Source of the DNA: Acidimicrobiales bacterium
GTDB taxonomy: Bacteria; Actinomycetota; Acidimicrobiia; Acidimicrobiales; Iamiaceae
Length of the DNA: 36,304 nt
NCBI GenBank assembly: GCA_025463365.1
Contig: JAOBWM010000037.1
Coordinates: 1-36,304 of the forward strand
Direction: 5' to 3'
Under the pieces are notes generated by a model. The model was not told where the DNA came from, did not search any database, and was given only the letters and a program-made list of their open reading frames with translations. Below are positions 1 through 9,424 of this stretch, piece after piece. The position numbers and the translations under genes were made by a program. Position 1 is the first letter of the stretch; each line of letters begins with the position of its first letter.

Positions 1-163
1 CCGCCGCCGCGGGCCAGGCAGGCGCGAACGCGATGGCGCCGACGGCGGCCGCGGCCGCGCACACGAGGTAGGCCGCCAGCTGGGACGGAGGCCGCGCCGG
101 TGGGGAGGCGGCGACCCCGAACGGGCCCGGCGGAGCGAACGGCGGTTGACGGGTGGCCGTCAC
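1..163 (-). CDS. Membrane protein N-terminus, probable transglutaminase-like partner of DUF58/MoxR (partial)
   Basis: Only the first 54 codons are in the window; the gene runs off the left edge. It begins with GTG at 163, and this GTGA overlaps the TGA stop of the DUF58 gene, which indicates translational coupling. The visible product starts MTATRQPPFAPPGPFG, has a proline-rich cytoplasmic leader of about 30 residues, then a hydrophobic Ala/Val-rich segment (about residues 33-50) that looks like a first membrane helix. No catalytic domain is visible. In many bacteria the gene after moxR and a DUF58 gene encodes a multi-helix membrane protein with a transglutaminase-like domain (DUF3488/TgpA type), and position plus the early helix fit that. 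The family assignment is therefore from context; the coding call itself is firmer. Confidence 0.6.
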   Translation of the reverse strand, partial: MTATRQPPFAPPGPFGVAASPPARPPSQLAAYLVCAAAAAVGAIAFAPAWPAAA

Positions 164-1194
164 GACCAGGTCACCCCGGCGGACCCGATGTGGCACCCCT
201 GGCCGGACCGGCCAGCGGGACGGGGCGCGATCGGCCGGCCCCAGGTCGCGGCGGCGAGCCGCCGGTGCACGTCATGGGGTCGGCGCACCGGCGCGGTGAC
301 GGTTCGCAGGGAGGCGGCCGATGGTCGAACGACCGACGGGGCCGATCCGAACACCCGGCCCGGCGAGGCCAACCCCAGCGGCTCGCCCTCCACCGTCACC
401 AGTTCCACCTGCCAGCCGCGGCGGAGCGCTTCGAGCGCCACCGACGCGGCGATGCCGGCCGTCCGCTCGGCTGCCAGCTGCTCCAGCTCGACGACGATCT
501 GGATGAGCACGGCGCCGGTCCCGTCGAGCTCGCGCACCATGAGCTGACCATGGTGCGCGGTGGCCTTCCAGTGGACGCGTCGCCGGTCGTCACCGCGGCG
601 GTAGGGCCGGATCGAACGGAACAGCTCGTCGCCGACCGGCGCACCCTCGACCGGGCCGAACCCGGACGGTCGTGGTCGCGGCCACCGGACGTCGGTGTCG
701 ATGGGCGCAGGACCGACGTGCATCGGCTCGTCGAACCGCTGCACCTCCCGCCGTCCGGCGGTCGTCAGGCCGAGCGGGCCGTTGGCGGTCGTGTCGAACA
801 CGACGAAGGGGACGGTGCTCCGGCCCATCGCGGGCCAGGCCAGGATGGCCGGCCCCGGCGCGTCGATCAGCTGGTCGGTGAACGTCGACACGATGAGCGG
901 CCGGACCGCGACGGGTCGCCGCCAGCCTCGGATGTCCAGGTCCCACCTCGAGGGCACGCCGGCCGGGGCATCGAGTGGGGCTCGAAGGCGGATCTCGACC
1001 TTGGCCAACGCCCAACGGGCGAGCACCGCGTCGGCGACGAGCGCGGCCACCAGCACGACCGCGAGGGCCAGATGGAGCTCGTCGTGCCCGAAGAACCACA
1101 CGAACGCGCTGAGCGCAGCCAGCACGGTCAGGGCCTTGGCCGCGCCCGACGCCCGCACCCGAGTCCGGCCGCGGCCGCTGGGTGGGTTGGGCAC
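160..1194 (-). CDS. DUF58 domain-containing membrane-anchored protein
   Basis: Protein of about 344 residues. Two hydrophobic segments lie near the N-terminus (roughly residues 20-36 and 40-60), followed by a beta-rich region and the diagnostic DUF58 block RPYRRGDDRRRVHWKATA near residue 200. This family occurs with MoxR ATPases and transglutaminase-like membrane proteins; its biochemical role is unsettled, with a chaperone or envelope-assembly role proposed. The C-terminal 70 residues are Pro/Arg-rich and low in complexity. Start: GTG at 1194 has an AGG six bases upstream; an in-frame TTG at 1197 directly after the MoxR stop is the alternative. The MoxR gene ends at 1198 and the next gene overlaps by four bases, so the three form one operon. 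Confidence 0.88.
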   Translation of the reverse strand: MPNPPSGRGRTRVRASGAAKALTVLAALSAFVWFFGHDELHLALAVVLVAALVADAVLARWALAKVEIRLRAPLDAPAGVPSRWDLDIRGWRRPVAVRPLIVSTFTDQLIDAPGPAILAWPAMGRSTVPFVVFDTTANGPLGLTTAGRREVQRFDEPMHVGPAPIDTDVRWPRPRPSGFGPVEGAPVGDELFRSIRPYRRGDDRRRVHWKATAHHGQLMVRELDGTGAVLIQIVVELEQLAAERTAGIAASVALEALRRGWQVELVTVEGEPLGLASPGRVFGSAPSVVRPSAASLRTVTAPVRRPHDVHRRLAAATWGRPIAPRPAGRSGQGCHIGSAGVTWS

Positions 1195-1197
1195 CAA

Positions 1198-2154
1198 CTA
1201 CCTGCCCGCGTCCGGTGGGGCGGGGACCTGTTGGACGAACGCGGCGATCCAGGACCGGGCGGTCGGCAGGTCGTCGTTGGTCGCATCGAGGATGCGGTGG
1301 GCGAGGGCGGCGACGGCGACGGCTTGGATGTCGTCGGGCCGGACGTGGTCTCGCTCGTCCGAGCGCGCGTGGGCGCGAGCGAGGTGGATCGTGGCGAGGG
1401 CCGCCCGAGGCGACAACGGTTGGCGAGAGGTCGTCGACCGGCGGACGAGGTCGACGAGATCGAGCAGGTACGTGGCGACCGCCGGGTGCACGTACAGGTC
1501 CCGCACCTCGTCGCGAAGCTGGAGCCACCGGGCTGGGTCCGCCACGGCGACGAGCGACTCCAAGGCCGGCGTGCCACCGGTGCCCCCGATGAGCTCGAGC
1601 TCGGCGTCGCGCCCGGGCAGGCCGAGCGAGAGCGACACCGAGAAGCGATCGCGCTGGCCGGCCACGAGCGGGAACGTGCCCGGGTCGTCGACGTGCGGGT
1701 TCTGCGTCGCGATCACGAAGAAGGGCTGAGGGAGGAGGTGGGTGGTGCCGTCGACGGTGACCTGACCCTCGGCCATGGCCTCGAGGAGAGCCGATTGGGT
1801 CCTTGGCGTGGCCCGGTTCAGCTCGTCCACGAGGACCACGTTGTTGAACAGCGGACCGGGCTGGAACACCCAGCCGCGCCCGTCGTCGTCGAGGTGCGAC
1901 ACGCCGGTCAGGTCCGAGGGGAGCAGGTCCGGTGTCCCCTGGATGCGCCCGAAGGTGCCGCCGATGGAGCGGGCGAGGGCCTTGGCCAGGAGGGTCTTGC
2001 CGACGCCCGGCACGTCCTCGAGGAGCGCATGGCCGCCCGCGAGGAACGCGTCGACGGCGAGGGCGATGGGCGCCGGGTCGCCAAGGAGGACGCCGGATGC
2101 TTGGTGCACCAGCGCCTGGGCCAGGGACCTGCTCGCCACCATGTGGTCGTCCAC
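1198..2154 (-). CDS. MoxR family AAA+ ATPase
   Basis: A 318-residue AAA+ ATPase. Walker A is VPGVGKT at residues 48-54, Walker B is VVLVDELNRA around 106-115, and the sensor region includes FVIATQNP. The length is normal for MoxR ATPases, which are thought to remodel or mature partner proteins carrying VWA/MIDAS or DUF58 domains. The start is taken as GTG at 2154 (product MDDHMVASRS); the ATG four codons further in is the alternative. It is the first gene of a three-gene minus-strand operon with DUF58 and the partial membrane protein. The substrate is not evident. No missing motif was seen. Confidence 0.93.
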   Translation of the reverse strand: MDDHMVASRSLAQALVHQASGVLLGDPAPIALAVDAFLAGGHALLEDVPGVGKTLLAKALARSIGGTFGRIQGTPDLLPSDLTGVSHLDDDGRGWVFQPGPLFNNVVLVDELNRATPRTQSALLEAMAEGQVTVDGTTHLLPQPFFVIATQNPHVDDPGTFPLVAGQRDRFSVSLSLGLPGRDAELELIGGTGGTPALESLVAVADPARWLQLRDEVRDLYVHPAVATYLLDLVDLVRRSTTSRQPLSPRAALATIHLARAHARSDERDHVRPDDIQAVAVAALAHRILDATNDDLPTARSWIAAFVQQVPAPPDAGR

Positions 2155-2200
2155 CCTGGAACTACCCCTGTCCTCGCCGACCGGACGACGAGTGTGCCAC

Positions 2201-2214
2201 AGCCCCCGCGGGCT
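2201..2214 (-). terminator. Short hairpin at the end of the RTX-like gene
   Basis: AGCCC (2201-2205) and GGGCT (2210-2214) form a five-pair stem with a four-base loop, touching the stop codon of the minus-strand RTX-like gene. There is no T tract, so this is a weak terminator candidate. The MoxR gene begins about 47 bases further on. Confidence 0.3.
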
Positions 2215-3965
2215 CAGTAGGACGCGACGGTGACCTGCTCGATGGCGGCCTTCACGTAGCTGATCGTCTTCCAGCCCGGTTGGGTCACGATGCCGGCGGT
2301 CTTGTCCCAGGCGTAGGGGTTCCGGGGCCGGATGCGGAGGGTGTCGGTACCGGCACCGGCGTCGATCGTGACCGGCGTGGAGGCGGACTTGTGCTCGACG
2401 GTGATCGAGTCGTTGCCGCCGAGCGTCCGGATCCGCAGGTCCTGCAGGAGGGTGGGCAGCGTGTACTTCTTCGCCGTGCCGCCGGTGGTGACCGTGAGCA
2501 GCGTCCCGTAGTTGCCGTTGTTGTGGACCAACACCGTGTCCGCGCCGGTGGTGGTGGACAGGTCGAGCGTGCCCGGACCCGTGTTGAGCAGGAGCGTGTC
2601 GACCGTTTCGGCGGTGACCCGCTCGAACTGGTTGGTGCTGCCCTTGATGGCGTCGGTGCCGGCGCCACCGTCGAGCGAGGCGGTGGACGCCACCGCAGAC
2701 GGAGGCTGCTTCGGGTCGTAGGCGGGAGGCTTCGGATCGACGAAGCCCTGGTTCGTGAGCGTGTCGTTCCCCGGGCCGCCGAGCAACCTTGCGGTGTCGG
2801 TGTTCTCGCTGTTGCGGACCGAGTTGTGGACGCCGATGGTCAACGAGTCGTTGCCCGCCCCGCCGTCAACGCCGACCGAGCCGTAGGGGTGGCGGATCGT
2901 GGCCGTGTCGTTCCCGCCGCCCAGCACGATCTGCAGTTGCACGCCGTAGCGCTCGATGCCGCTGGCGGAGGTCTGGTCGTAGGTGACGGCGTCGGCCTGC
3001 TCGGTGCCGCGGACGGTGAGCGGTCGCGTGGCGCATCGCACGGGCAGCTCGAAGCCGCTGACCACCAGGGAGCTCGCCGGGTTGCCGGGGGAGGTGGCCG
3101 TGCACCGCAGGTCGGCGCGGTGACTGCGGCGCAGTTGGAGGTCGTTGCCGAGGAACGGGTCGCCGCCCGCCTGGGTGTAGACGAAGGCCGGTTCCACCTC
3201 GGTGCCGGCATCGATCGACACCGTGGAGGGCTTGTCGTCGAGATCGAGGACGTCGGAGGCGTCGATGACCGCCTCGGTCCAGCGGACGTCGTCGGCCGAG
3301 TAGCGATCGACGCCCGGTCCGCCGCGGAGCCGGGCTCGTTCCTGCTGGGCGACGAAGGTGTCGGTCCAGTCGATGGCCGGCGGGGCGGGATCGAGGTGGC
3401 CGCGGTTGACGAGCGTGTCGTTGCCGGCTCCGCCTTCGAGGACCTGCAGGGCCTCGTCCGGCCCGCCGTTCATGGAGTCCTGGCGGAGCCCGGCGCGGAG
3501 GACGTCGTCGCCGGTGCCGCCGAGGATCGTGCCGCCGTTGCCCCCGTCGAGGCTGCCGATGTCGTTGCCGCCACCCAGATCGACGGAGAACGCGACGACG
3601 CCGTGGCCGCCGGCGAAGCCCCGCTCGTCGACCGACACCGTGTCGTTCCCGCTCGAGCCGATGACGGTGAACGACTGGATCGCGCCGCAGCCGATGCCGA
3701 GCTTGATCGCGTTGACCCGGGCCTGGTCGGCCGCGCACGTGATCGACACGGTGTGCAGCGTCTGGAGCGTCAGCGTGACGTTCGGTGGGTACGGCTCCTC
3801 GGAGGTCGCGGTGACCATGGCGCCCGGCACCGGGGTCAGCTTCCAGGTCACCGTGCCGGCGGATGCCGGGGTGGCCTCGGCCAGGGCCGTCAGCCCGAGG
3901 AGCGCGCCGAGCGCGACCATCGCCGCGCCTCGAACGAGACGTGTCCGGTTCCGGGTCGACGCCAC
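2214..3965 (-). CDS. Secreted RTX-like repeat protein (calcium-binding hemolysin-type repeats)
   Basis: A 583-residue protein with a clear Sec signal peptide: basic N-terminus (STRNRTRLVR), hydrophobic core, and likely cleavage after ATPASA near residue 36. The mature part carries many degenerate RTX-type motifs, such as GGGNDIGSLDGGNGG, GGTGDDVLRAG, GGAGNDTLVN, GGAGNDSLTI and GGPGNDTLTN. In classical RTX proteins the GGxGxD repeats bind calcium in a beta-roll. No enzymatic domain, LPXTG anchor or type I secretion context is visible, so I infer an exported extracellular or surface-associated structural protein. Two copies of a segment with DP(A/K)PPA(I/Y)D show internal duplication. The start is GTG at 3965, preceded by a G-rich stretch; a strong promoter lies upstream. 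Confidence 0.8.
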   Translation of the reverse strand: MASTRNRTRLVRGAAMVALGALLGLTALAEATPASAGTVTWKLTPVPGAMVTATSEEPYPPNVTLTLQTLHTVSITCAADQARVNAIKLGIGCGAIQSFTVIGSSGNDTVSVDERGFAGGHGVVAFSVDLGGGNDIGSLDGGNGGTILGGTGDDVLRAGLRQDSMNGGPDEALQVLEGGAGNDTLVNRGHLDPAPPAIDWTDTFVAQQERARLRGGPGVDRYSADDVRWTEAVIDASDVLDLDDKPSTVSIDAGTEVEPAFVYTQAGGDPFLGNDLQLRRSHRADLRCTATSPGNPASSLVVSGFELPVRCATRPLTVRGTEQADAVTYDQTSASGIERYGVQLQIVLGGGNDTATIRHPYGSVGVDGGAGNDSLTIGVHNSVRNSENTDTARLLGGPGNDTLTNQGFVDPKPPAYDPKQPPSAVASTASLDGGAGTDAIKGSTNQFERVTAETVDTLLLNTGPGTLDLSTTTGADTVLVHNNGNYGTLLTVTTGGTAKKYTLPTLLQDLRIRTLGGNDSITVEHKSASTPVTIDAGAGTDTLRIRPRNPYAWDKTAGIVTQPGWKTISYVKAAIEQVTVASY

Positions 3966-4016
3966 GGCTGCCCCCCTGGGTGTCGCCGTCCGCCCGAAGC
4001 GGGCGAAGCACCGAGG

Positions 4017-4045
4017 AGGCTACGGAGCGTGCTGATATCTGTCAA
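4017..4045 (-). promoter_or_regulatory. Promoter of the RTX-like gene
   Basis: On the minus strand a -35 box TTGACA (4040-4045) is followed by a spacer of exactly 17 bases and a -10 box TAGCCT (4017-4022), matching TANNNT. Transcription would start near 4010, giving a leader of about 45 bases before the GTG at 3965. It is one of the best sigma-70-type matches in the window. Confidence 0.7.
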
Positions 4046-4055
4046 CGTTCACGGA

Positions 4056-4087
4056 ACGCGGTCGGACGGTCAGACCGTCACGCGGTC
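4056..4087. repeat. Palindrome flanked by direct repeats
   Basis: GACGGTC (4065-4071) and GACCGTC (4073-4079) are inverted around one base, flanked by two copies of ACGCGGTC (4056-4063 and 4080-4087). The element touches the stop codon of the DUF6159 gene and lies just upstream of the RTX promoter. It could be a weak terminator or an operator. Confidence 0.4.
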
Positions 4088-4955
4088 AGAAGCCGAAGCT
4101 GCTGTTGCGCCGGCTGCGCTGGCCGAACGCGCTGCCGAGGTCAGCGCCTGCGAACGCGACGGGCGCTTGTCCCTCGGTGGCGTAGCGGTACAGCGCCAGC
4201 TGGAAGATGCTCGTCATGGCGTTCGACCAGCAGGTGACGACCACGATCCACAAGACGCCGATGCTGACGGTCACCGCGATCCCGAGGCCCGTGCCGCCGT
4301 CGGCCGCGAACCCGATGGCCACCAGGGCGAAGGCCGGGAGCATGAGCAGGAAGCCGATGAGCCCGATGCCGCCGTTGACGATCAGGTTCTCGCCCCAGGT
4401 CTGCTTCAGCATCTGCGTGGAGCGCTTCACGGCATCGCCGACACCGACGTTCTCGAACACGAGGACGGGCAGCACGAGGAACGTCACCACGGTCCATGCC
4501 ATGCCGATGATGCCGATCACGATCCGACCGAGCAGGCCCGATCGCTCCTCGATGGCTCGCAGGATGATCGAAACGGTGGCGCTCAGGATGGCCCACGGGA
4601 GGATGGCGCGGGCGTGCTTGCCGGCACCGGAGAGCGCGCTCGCGATGGTGGGGTTGCCGCCCCGCATCCGCTCGTCCGCGCCGCACAGCAGGGCGGTCTT
4701 GAAGAACACCGTGACGTAGGCGAGCACCACGTACATCAGGAAGAACAGCAGGTACTGGAGAGGACCGAGCTTCGTGGTGTCGTTGCCGAGCGAGTTGGTG
4801 CTGTGGGCCGACACGAAGATCGGCACCAGGAACGTCGCCGCGATGATCAGGCAGGCGATGCCGGAGATCAACGGCAGCACCATGAGCTCCTTGTCCTGCT
4901 TCAGCACGCCCCACGATGAGCTCGCCAGTTGCCTCGACCGCTGCCAACGTCCCAT
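4086..4955 (-). CDS. DUF6159 family integral membrane protein
   Basis: A 289-residue protein with about six membrane segments, beginning around residues 25-49 (LMVLPLISGIACLIIAATFL) and ending with SIGVLWIVVVTCW near residue 235. The C-terminal tail is polar (QRSRRNSSFGF). The pattern and sequence resemble the DUF6159 membrane family of unknown function. The frame stays open much further upstream, but I chose ATG at 4955 because GGAGGT sits five bases before it and the upstream extension is Arg/His-rich and runs into mfd on the other strand. It is transcribed divergently from mfd and ends about 120 bases before the RTX-like gene. Confidence 0.82.
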   Translation of the reverse strand: MGRWQRSRQLASSSWGVLKQDKELMVLPLISGIACLIIAATFLVPIFVSAHSTNSLGNDTTKLGPLQYLLFFLMYVVLAYVTVFFKTALLCGADERMRGGNPTIASALSGAGKHARAILPWAILSATVSIILRAIEERSGLLGRIVIGIIGMAWTVVTFLVLPVLVFENVGVGDAVKRSTQMLKQTWGENLIVNGGIGLIGFLLMLPAFALVAIGFAADGGTGLGIAVTVSIGVLWIVVVTCWSNAMTSIFQLALYRYATEGQAPVAFAGADLGSAFGQRSRRNSSFGF

Positions 4956-5063
4956 GGGGACCTCCGGATGCTGCTTCGGCATCGCACGGGGTGTGCGGCG
5001 AAGTGTGCGGGCACCAGTCTGCCGGGTGGTGGCGGCAGAAGCCGTACGGGCGGGGGTGGCCGG

Positions 5064-5107
5064 TAGCCTGAACCGTCCGACGGACCCCCGGTGCTCGCAC
5101 TCGGGGG
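5064..5107 (+). promoter_or_regulatory. mfd leader: -10 box and strong hairpin
   Basis: TAGCCT (5064-5069) fits the TANNNT -10 pattern, without a clear -35. Downstream, CCCCCG (5085-5090) pairs with CGGGGG (5102-5107), and the stem continues with GTG/CAC inside, leaving a very small loop. The hairpin lies about 40 bases before the mfd ATG and should be present in its transcript. Confidence 0.4.
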
Positions 5108-5147
5108 CCCGCTCACGCGCGTTCTCCCCACCCGATCGAAGGAATCC

Positions 5148-8100
5148 ATGGCGCTCACCGACCTGCCGGCCCTGCTGCGAGACGAACCGGCCATGGTCAA
5201 GGTCCTCGGGCGGTCGGCTGCGGTGCTGGCGGTGCCCGACTCGGCCCGGCCGATCACGATCGCCGGCCTGGCGACGGTGGGGAGCCGCACCCCGATCCTC
5301 GTCGCGGTGCCGACCACCGCCGAGGCGGAGCGCCTCGCGCACGACCTCGAGACGTTCCTCGGCGCCGACGCCGTGGAGCTGTTCCCAGCCTGGGAGACGC
5401 TGCCGTTCGAGCGCGTGAGCCCCGGGGTCGAGACCATGGGCCGGCGCCTGCGCACGATCTGGCGGTTGCGCGACGGAGGAGACCTCGGCTGCCCGTCGGT
5501 GGTCGTGGCGCCGGTGCGAGCCCTCGTGCAGCGCCTCGGGCCCCACGTCGACGAGACCGCCCCGCTCGTGGTGAAGACCGGCGAGCAACGCGACCAGGCC
5601 GAGCTCATGACTTGGCTGGCGGTCAACGGCTACCGGCGCGAGAGCCAGGTCGAGCACCGCGGCGAGTTCGCCGTGCGGGGATCGATCATCGACATCTTCG
5701 GATCCACCGCCGACGGCCCGGTGCGCATCGACCTGTGGGGCGACGAGGTCGACCGGCTCACCGCATTCTCCGTGAGCGACCAGCGGTCGACGGACGACCT
5801 CGAGGCGGTCGACGTGTTCCCGTGCCGCGAGCTGCTGCCCACCGACGACGTGCGGGCCCGGGCCGACAAGCTGATCGGCACCGAGCCGTGGGGTCGCGAG
5901 CAATGGGAGCGTCTGTCGGAAGGGCAGCTGTTCGACGGGATGGAGAGCTGGCTCCCGTGGCTCGTCGACGACCAGCGCACCATCGTCGACCTCATGCCGG
6001 ACGGCGGCCAGGTGCTCGTCGTGGAACCCCGCCGGTTGCGAGATCGCGCCGAGGACCTCCTCGCCGAGGAAGCGGACCTGGCCCGGTCACTGGCCCGGAC
6101 CTGGGAGGTCGGCGACGACCGCGAGTTCCCGCGGCTCCACGAGACGTTCGGCGAGCTGTTCACCCACGTCGACCTGCCCGTGTGGACCATGACGGTCACG
6201 CCCGACGGACCCGACGTGGCCACCGTCGCGGCCATGGGCTGGAACCCCGTGGTCGGTGGCGGCGAGGGCCTCGTGCTCCAGCTCCGCCAACTGCTCGACG
6301 ACGGCTACCGCGTGGTTGTGGCCGCCGACGGCGAGGGCTCGGCCGGCCGCCTCGGCGACCTGCTGCGCGACCAAGGGCTCGACCTCCCCGTGGAGATCGG
6401 CGCGCTCGACCGCGGGTGCATCCTCACCGGCGCCAAGTTGGCGATCCTCGCCGAGCCTGACATCACCGGCCGGCGCCGCGCCCACCGCGCCCCGCGCCCG
6501 CGCAAGCGCGACACCGCCGGGTTCTTCGACGACCTCAAGGCGGGCGACCACGTCGTCCACCACCAGCACGGCGTCGCCCGGTACGCCGGCATGGTGAAGC
6601 GAGCGATCGGCGGTGTGGAGCGCGACTACCTCCTGCTGGAGTACCGCGGCGACGACAAGCTCTACGTCCCGAGCGATCAGATCGACACCGTGCGCCACTA
6701 CACCGCCGGCGACAGCCCGGCGCTGTCCAAGCTCGGCGGCGGTGACTGGATCCGCACCAAGGCCAAGGTCAAGAGCGAGGTCCAGGCCGTCGCCCAGGAG
6801 CTGGTGGTGCTCTACCAGAAGCGCCTGCACAGCGCCGGCCACGCGTTTCCCGAGGACACCCCGTGGCAGCGCGAGCTGGAGGACTCGTTCCCGTACCGCG
6901 AGACACCCGACCAGCAGAAGGCGATCGACGACGTCAAGGCCGACATGGAGGCCGACACGCCCATGGACCGCCTCGTCTGCGGCGACGTCGGCTTCGGCAA
7001 GACCGAGGTCGCCCTGCGCGCCGCGTTCAAAGCCATCCAGGACGGCAAGCAGGTGGCGGTGCTCGTGCCCACCACGCTGCTCGCCACCCAGCACTTCCAG
7101 ACGTTCAGCGAACGGTTCGCGCCATTCCCCGTGCGGGTCGAGGTGATGAGCCGGTTCCTCACGCCGGGCCAGTCGAAGCGGGTGGCCGAGGGCGTGCGGT
7201 CCGGGGAGGTCGATCTCGTGATCGGCACCCACCGGCTCCTCTCACAGGACATCGAGTTCAAGGATCTCGGGCTGCTCGTGGTCGACGAGGAGCAGCGCTT
7301 CGGCGTCTCCCACAAGGAGCAGATCAAGAAGCTGACCCATGAGGTCGACGTGCTCACGCTGTCGGCCACGCCGATCCCGCGCACGTTGGAGCTGAGCCTC
7401 ACCGGCATCCGCGACCTCACGCTGCTCAACACGCCGCCGGCCGAGCGCCAGCCGATCCTCACCTACGTCGGCGAGTACGACGAGCGGGCGGTCGCCGAGT
7501 CGATCCGCCGCGAGCTGCTGCGGGAGGGACAGGCCTTCTTCGTGCACAACCGCGTCCGCGACATCGAGGACACCGCCCGCCGGCTGCGCGAGCTCGTGCC
7601 CGAGGCGCGCATCGCCGTCGCCCACGGGCAGATGGACGAGGGCACCCTCGAGAAGGTGGTCCTCGACTTCTGGGAGGGCGAGTTCGACGTCCTCGTCTGC
7701 ACCACGATCATCGAGTCCGGCATCGACATGCCGACCGTGAACACCCTCGTGGTCGACCGGGCCGATCGGCTCGGGCTCGGACAGCTCCACCAGCTGCGCG
7801 GCCGCGTCGGGCGCTCCGGCCAGCGGGCCTACGCCTACCTGTTCCACCCCGAGGACGTCCGCCTCACCGAGGAGGCCTACGAGCGGCTCAAGACGATCGG
7901 CGAGGCCACCGAGCTCGGCTCGGGCTTCCGCATCGCCATGCGCGACCTCGAGATCCGCGGGGCCGGCACGCTCCTGGGCACCGGCCAGAGCGGCCACATC
8001 GCGGCCGTCGGCTACGACCTCTACGTCTCGATGGTCCACGAGGCCGTACAGGAGCTGAAGGGCGAACCGCTCCGCGAGCCCGCCGAGGTGAAGCTGGATC

Positions 8101-8534
8101 TCCCCCTCGACGCGTCGCTGTCGCCGGACTACGTGCCCAAGGAGGAGCTGCGGCTCGAGGCGTACCGGCGCCTGGCCGAGGTCACCACCGATGCCGAGGT
8201 CGATGACATCCGCGTCGAGTGGGAAGACCGCTTCGGCCCGGTGCCCGAGGAGGCGGCGCGCCTGCTCGACGTGGCCCGGCTGCGCGCCGAGGCCCACCGT
8301 CTCGGGATCCGCGAGATCAACGTCACCAAGGGCCCCGCGTTCGGCGGCCCGGCCTGGACGGCCCGCGTCTCCCCGATCGTGCTGAAGACGAGCCAGACGA
8401 TCCGCCTGGCCCGACTGTTCAAGGGCGCCGTCTACAAGGAGGGCCCCGAGCAGCTCATGATGCCCATCCCCAAGACCCCCGACCTCGCCGGCACCCTGGT
8501 CACCTTCCTGAGGCAACTCATCCCGCCTGAGTAG
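5148..8534 (+). CDS. mfd: Transcription-repair coupling factor Mfd
   Basis: A 1128-residue protein, normal for Mfd. It removes RNA polymerase stalled at DNA lesions and recruits the UvrABC excision machinery. Domain order is visible: a UvrB-like N-terminal region (including [15 protein letters not shown]), the RNA polymerase-interacting CarD-like domain starting near residue 465 ([16 protein letters not shown]), helicase Walker [10 protein letters not shown] near 611, Walker B/DExx as DEEQRFGV near 712, motif [19 protein letters not shown] near 885, and the C-terminal TRCF domain. ATG at 5148 is preferred because GAAGGA lies just upstream; an upstream in-frame GTG at 5091 falls inside the leader hairpin. 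It starts the conserved actinobacterial mfd-mazG-eno-ppx neighbourhood and converges on a methyltransferase gene. Confidence 0.97.
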   Translation: MALTDLPALLRDEPAMVKVLGRSAAVLAVPDSARPITIAGLATVGSRTPILVAVPTTAEAERLAHDLETFLGADAVELFPAWETLPFERVSPGVETMGRRLRTIWRLRDGGDLGCPSVVVAPVRALVQRLGPHVDETAPLVVKTGEQRDQAELMTWLAVNGYRRESQVEHRGEFAVRGSIIDIFGSTADGPVRIDLWGDEVDRLTAFSVSDQRSTDDLEAVDVFPCRELLPTDDVRARADKLIGTEPWGREQWERLSEGQLFDGMESWLPWLVDDQRTIVDLMPDGGQVLVVEPRRLRDRAEDLLAEEADLARSLARTWEVGDDREFPRLHETFGELFTHVDLPVWTMTVTPDGPDVATVAAMGWNPVVGGGEGLVLQLRQLLDDGYRVVVAADGEGSAGRLGDLLRDQGLDLPVEIGALDRGCILTGAKLAILAEPDITGRRRAHRAPRPRKRDTAGFFDDLKAGDHVVHHQHGVARYAGMVKRAIGGVERDYLLLEYRGDDKLYVPSDQIDTVRHYTAGDSPALSKLGGGDWIRTKAKVKSEVQAVAQELVVLYQKRLHSAGHAFPEDTPWQRELEDSFPYRETPDQQKAIDDVKADMEADTPMDRLVCGDVGFGKTEVALRAAFKAIQDGKQVAVLVPTTLLATQHFQTFSERFAPFPVRVEVMSRFLTPGQSKRVAEGVRSGEVDLVIGTHRLLSQDIEFKDLGLLVVDEEQRFGVSHKEQIKKLTHEVDVLTLSATPIPRTLELSLTGIRDLTLLNTPPAERQPILTYVGEYDERAVAESIRRELLREGQAFFVHNRVRDIEDTARRLRELVPEARIAVAHGQMDEGTLEKVVLDFWEGEFDVLVCTTIIESGIDMPTVNTLVVDRADRLGLGQLHQLRGRVGRSGQRAYAYLFHPEDVRLTEEAYERLKTIGEATELGSGFRIAMRDLEIRGAGTLLGTGQSGHIAAVGYDLYVSMVHEAVQELKGEPLREPAEVKLDLPLDASLSPDYVPKEELRLEAYRRLAEVTTDAEVDDIRVEWEDRFGPVPEEAARLLDVARLRAEAHRLGIREINVTKGPAFGGPAWTARVSPIVLKTSQTIRLARLFKGAVYKEGPEQLMMPIPKTPDLAGTLVTFLRQLIPPE

Positions 8535-8548
8535 AGCGGGTTCAGGCG
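8524..8548. terminator. Bidirectional terminator candidate between mfd and the methyltransferase gene
   Basis: CGCCTGA (8524-8530) and TCAGGCG (8542-8548) are perfect inverted repeats around an 11-base loop that contains the mfd stop codon. The right arm includes the stop of the convergent methyltransferase gene. The position between two convergent genes suits a shared terminator; no T tracts are present. Confidence 0.45.
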
Positions 8549-9369
8549 CGGGTGGCGAGGGCCATGACGTGGGGGCTGACACCGAGCATCGACGGCTCGG
8601 CCTCGGTCAGCTGGAGGGCTCGGAGCAGGTCGGCGGGCTGGGAGAGGCGGTTCGCGAGGTCGCCGAGGAGCCAGGCCCAGCCTTCGACGGCCACGAGCTG
8701 GATGTCGACGAACCCGGCTTCGGCCACCTCGTCGACGAGCTCGTCGAGCCGGTGGAAGTAGCCGAAGAACCCGCCGATCGGTGATCCCTCGGCCTCGCTC
8801 GCACCCGTGGTGACGTTGGCCTCGACGTCGATCCACACCTGCGGGTCGCCGAGCCGGCCCTTGCTGGTGGCGTCCAGGAGCCAGGCGTGGCGCGTGACGA
8901 CCTCGGCCAGCAGCCGTCCGCCGGGCCTCAGCGTGCGGTACGCCTCGCCCAGGGCCGTGGCCCGGTCGTCCCGATCGCGCAGGTGGTAGAGCGGGCCCAT
9001 CAGGAGGGCCGCGTCGGCCGAGGCGTCGTCGTAGGGGAGCGAGCACGCGTCGCCGATGCGCGACTCGAACGGCGGGATCGGGCCTGATGCGGTCAGGGCG
9101 GCCGAGATCGCCCGGGCTTGGTCCACGTGGGCCCGGACGGGGTCGAGCAGCTCCACCGCGTAGCCCCGCCGGGCCAGCTGCGAGGCGTGGATGCCGGGAC
9201 CCCCGCCGATGTCGAGCACCCTCGCCGGCGGAGCCGGGAGGAACCGGTCGAACAGGTCCCACGTCCGCAGCCGGGTGAGCGTTCCCTTCGGCGTGGCCGA
9301 CAACCGCCCCATCTCCTGGCCCGACGCGTACTGCGCGAGCACCGCCTCCTGGGATCGATCGTCCGTCAT
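8542..9369 (-). CDS. Class I SAM-dependent methyltransferase
   Basis: A 275-residue protein with the Rossmann-fold methyltransferase motifs: motif I VLDIGGGPG at residues 51-59, an acidic residue ending strand 2 (ELLDPV near 75), motif II around GDACSLPYDDASADAALLMG, and LRPGGRLLAEVV. SAM binding is well supported; the methyl acceptor cannot be inferred. The family includes small-molecule and quinone-type methyltransferases. The start is ATG at 9369, with no better alternative. It converges with mfd, their stop codons being only seven bases apart. Upstream lies a 190-base gap with two hairpin repeats, then the phosphotransferase gene on the same strand. Confidence 0.85.
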   Translation of the reverse strand: MTDDRSQEAVLAQYASGQEMGRLSATPKGTLTRLRTWDLFDRFLPAPPARVLDIGGGPGIHASQLARRGYAVELLDPVRAHVDQARAISAALTASGPIPPFESRIGDACSLPYDDASADAALLMGPLYHLRDRDDRATALGEAYRTLRPGGRLLAEVVTRHAWLLDATSKGRLGDPQVWIDVEANVTTGASEAEGSPIGGFFGYFHRLDELVDEVAEAGFVDIQLVAVEGWAWLLGDLANRLSQPADLLRALQLTEAEPSMLGVSPHVMALATRA

Positions 9370-9424
9370 CGGCCGGGAGTCTGCCCCGTCACCCTTGCCC
9401 CCGCTGGCCCGCGCCCTCGATTCG

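Noticed and set aside
100-2220. Long plus-strand open frame (706 codons) opposite MoxR and DUF58
   Set aside because: It is Arg/Gly/Asp-rich shadow sequence with no domain, and it lies antisense to two genes with clear motifs.
1932-4919. Plus-strand open frame of 995 codons across the RTX-like and DUF6159 genes
   Set aside because: Low-complexity Arg/Gly/Val composition, no motif, and it is antisense to a gene with signal peptide and promoter. High G+C makes such frames common.
5091-5147. Upstream GTG start for mfd
   Set aside because: It would begin inside the leader hairpin, and ATG 5148 has a better ribosome binding site and the family-like N-terminus.
4956-5903. N-terminal extension of the DUF6159 frame
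   Set aside because: It is His/Arg-rich sequence antisense to mfd, and the ATG at 4955 has a strong GGAGGT.
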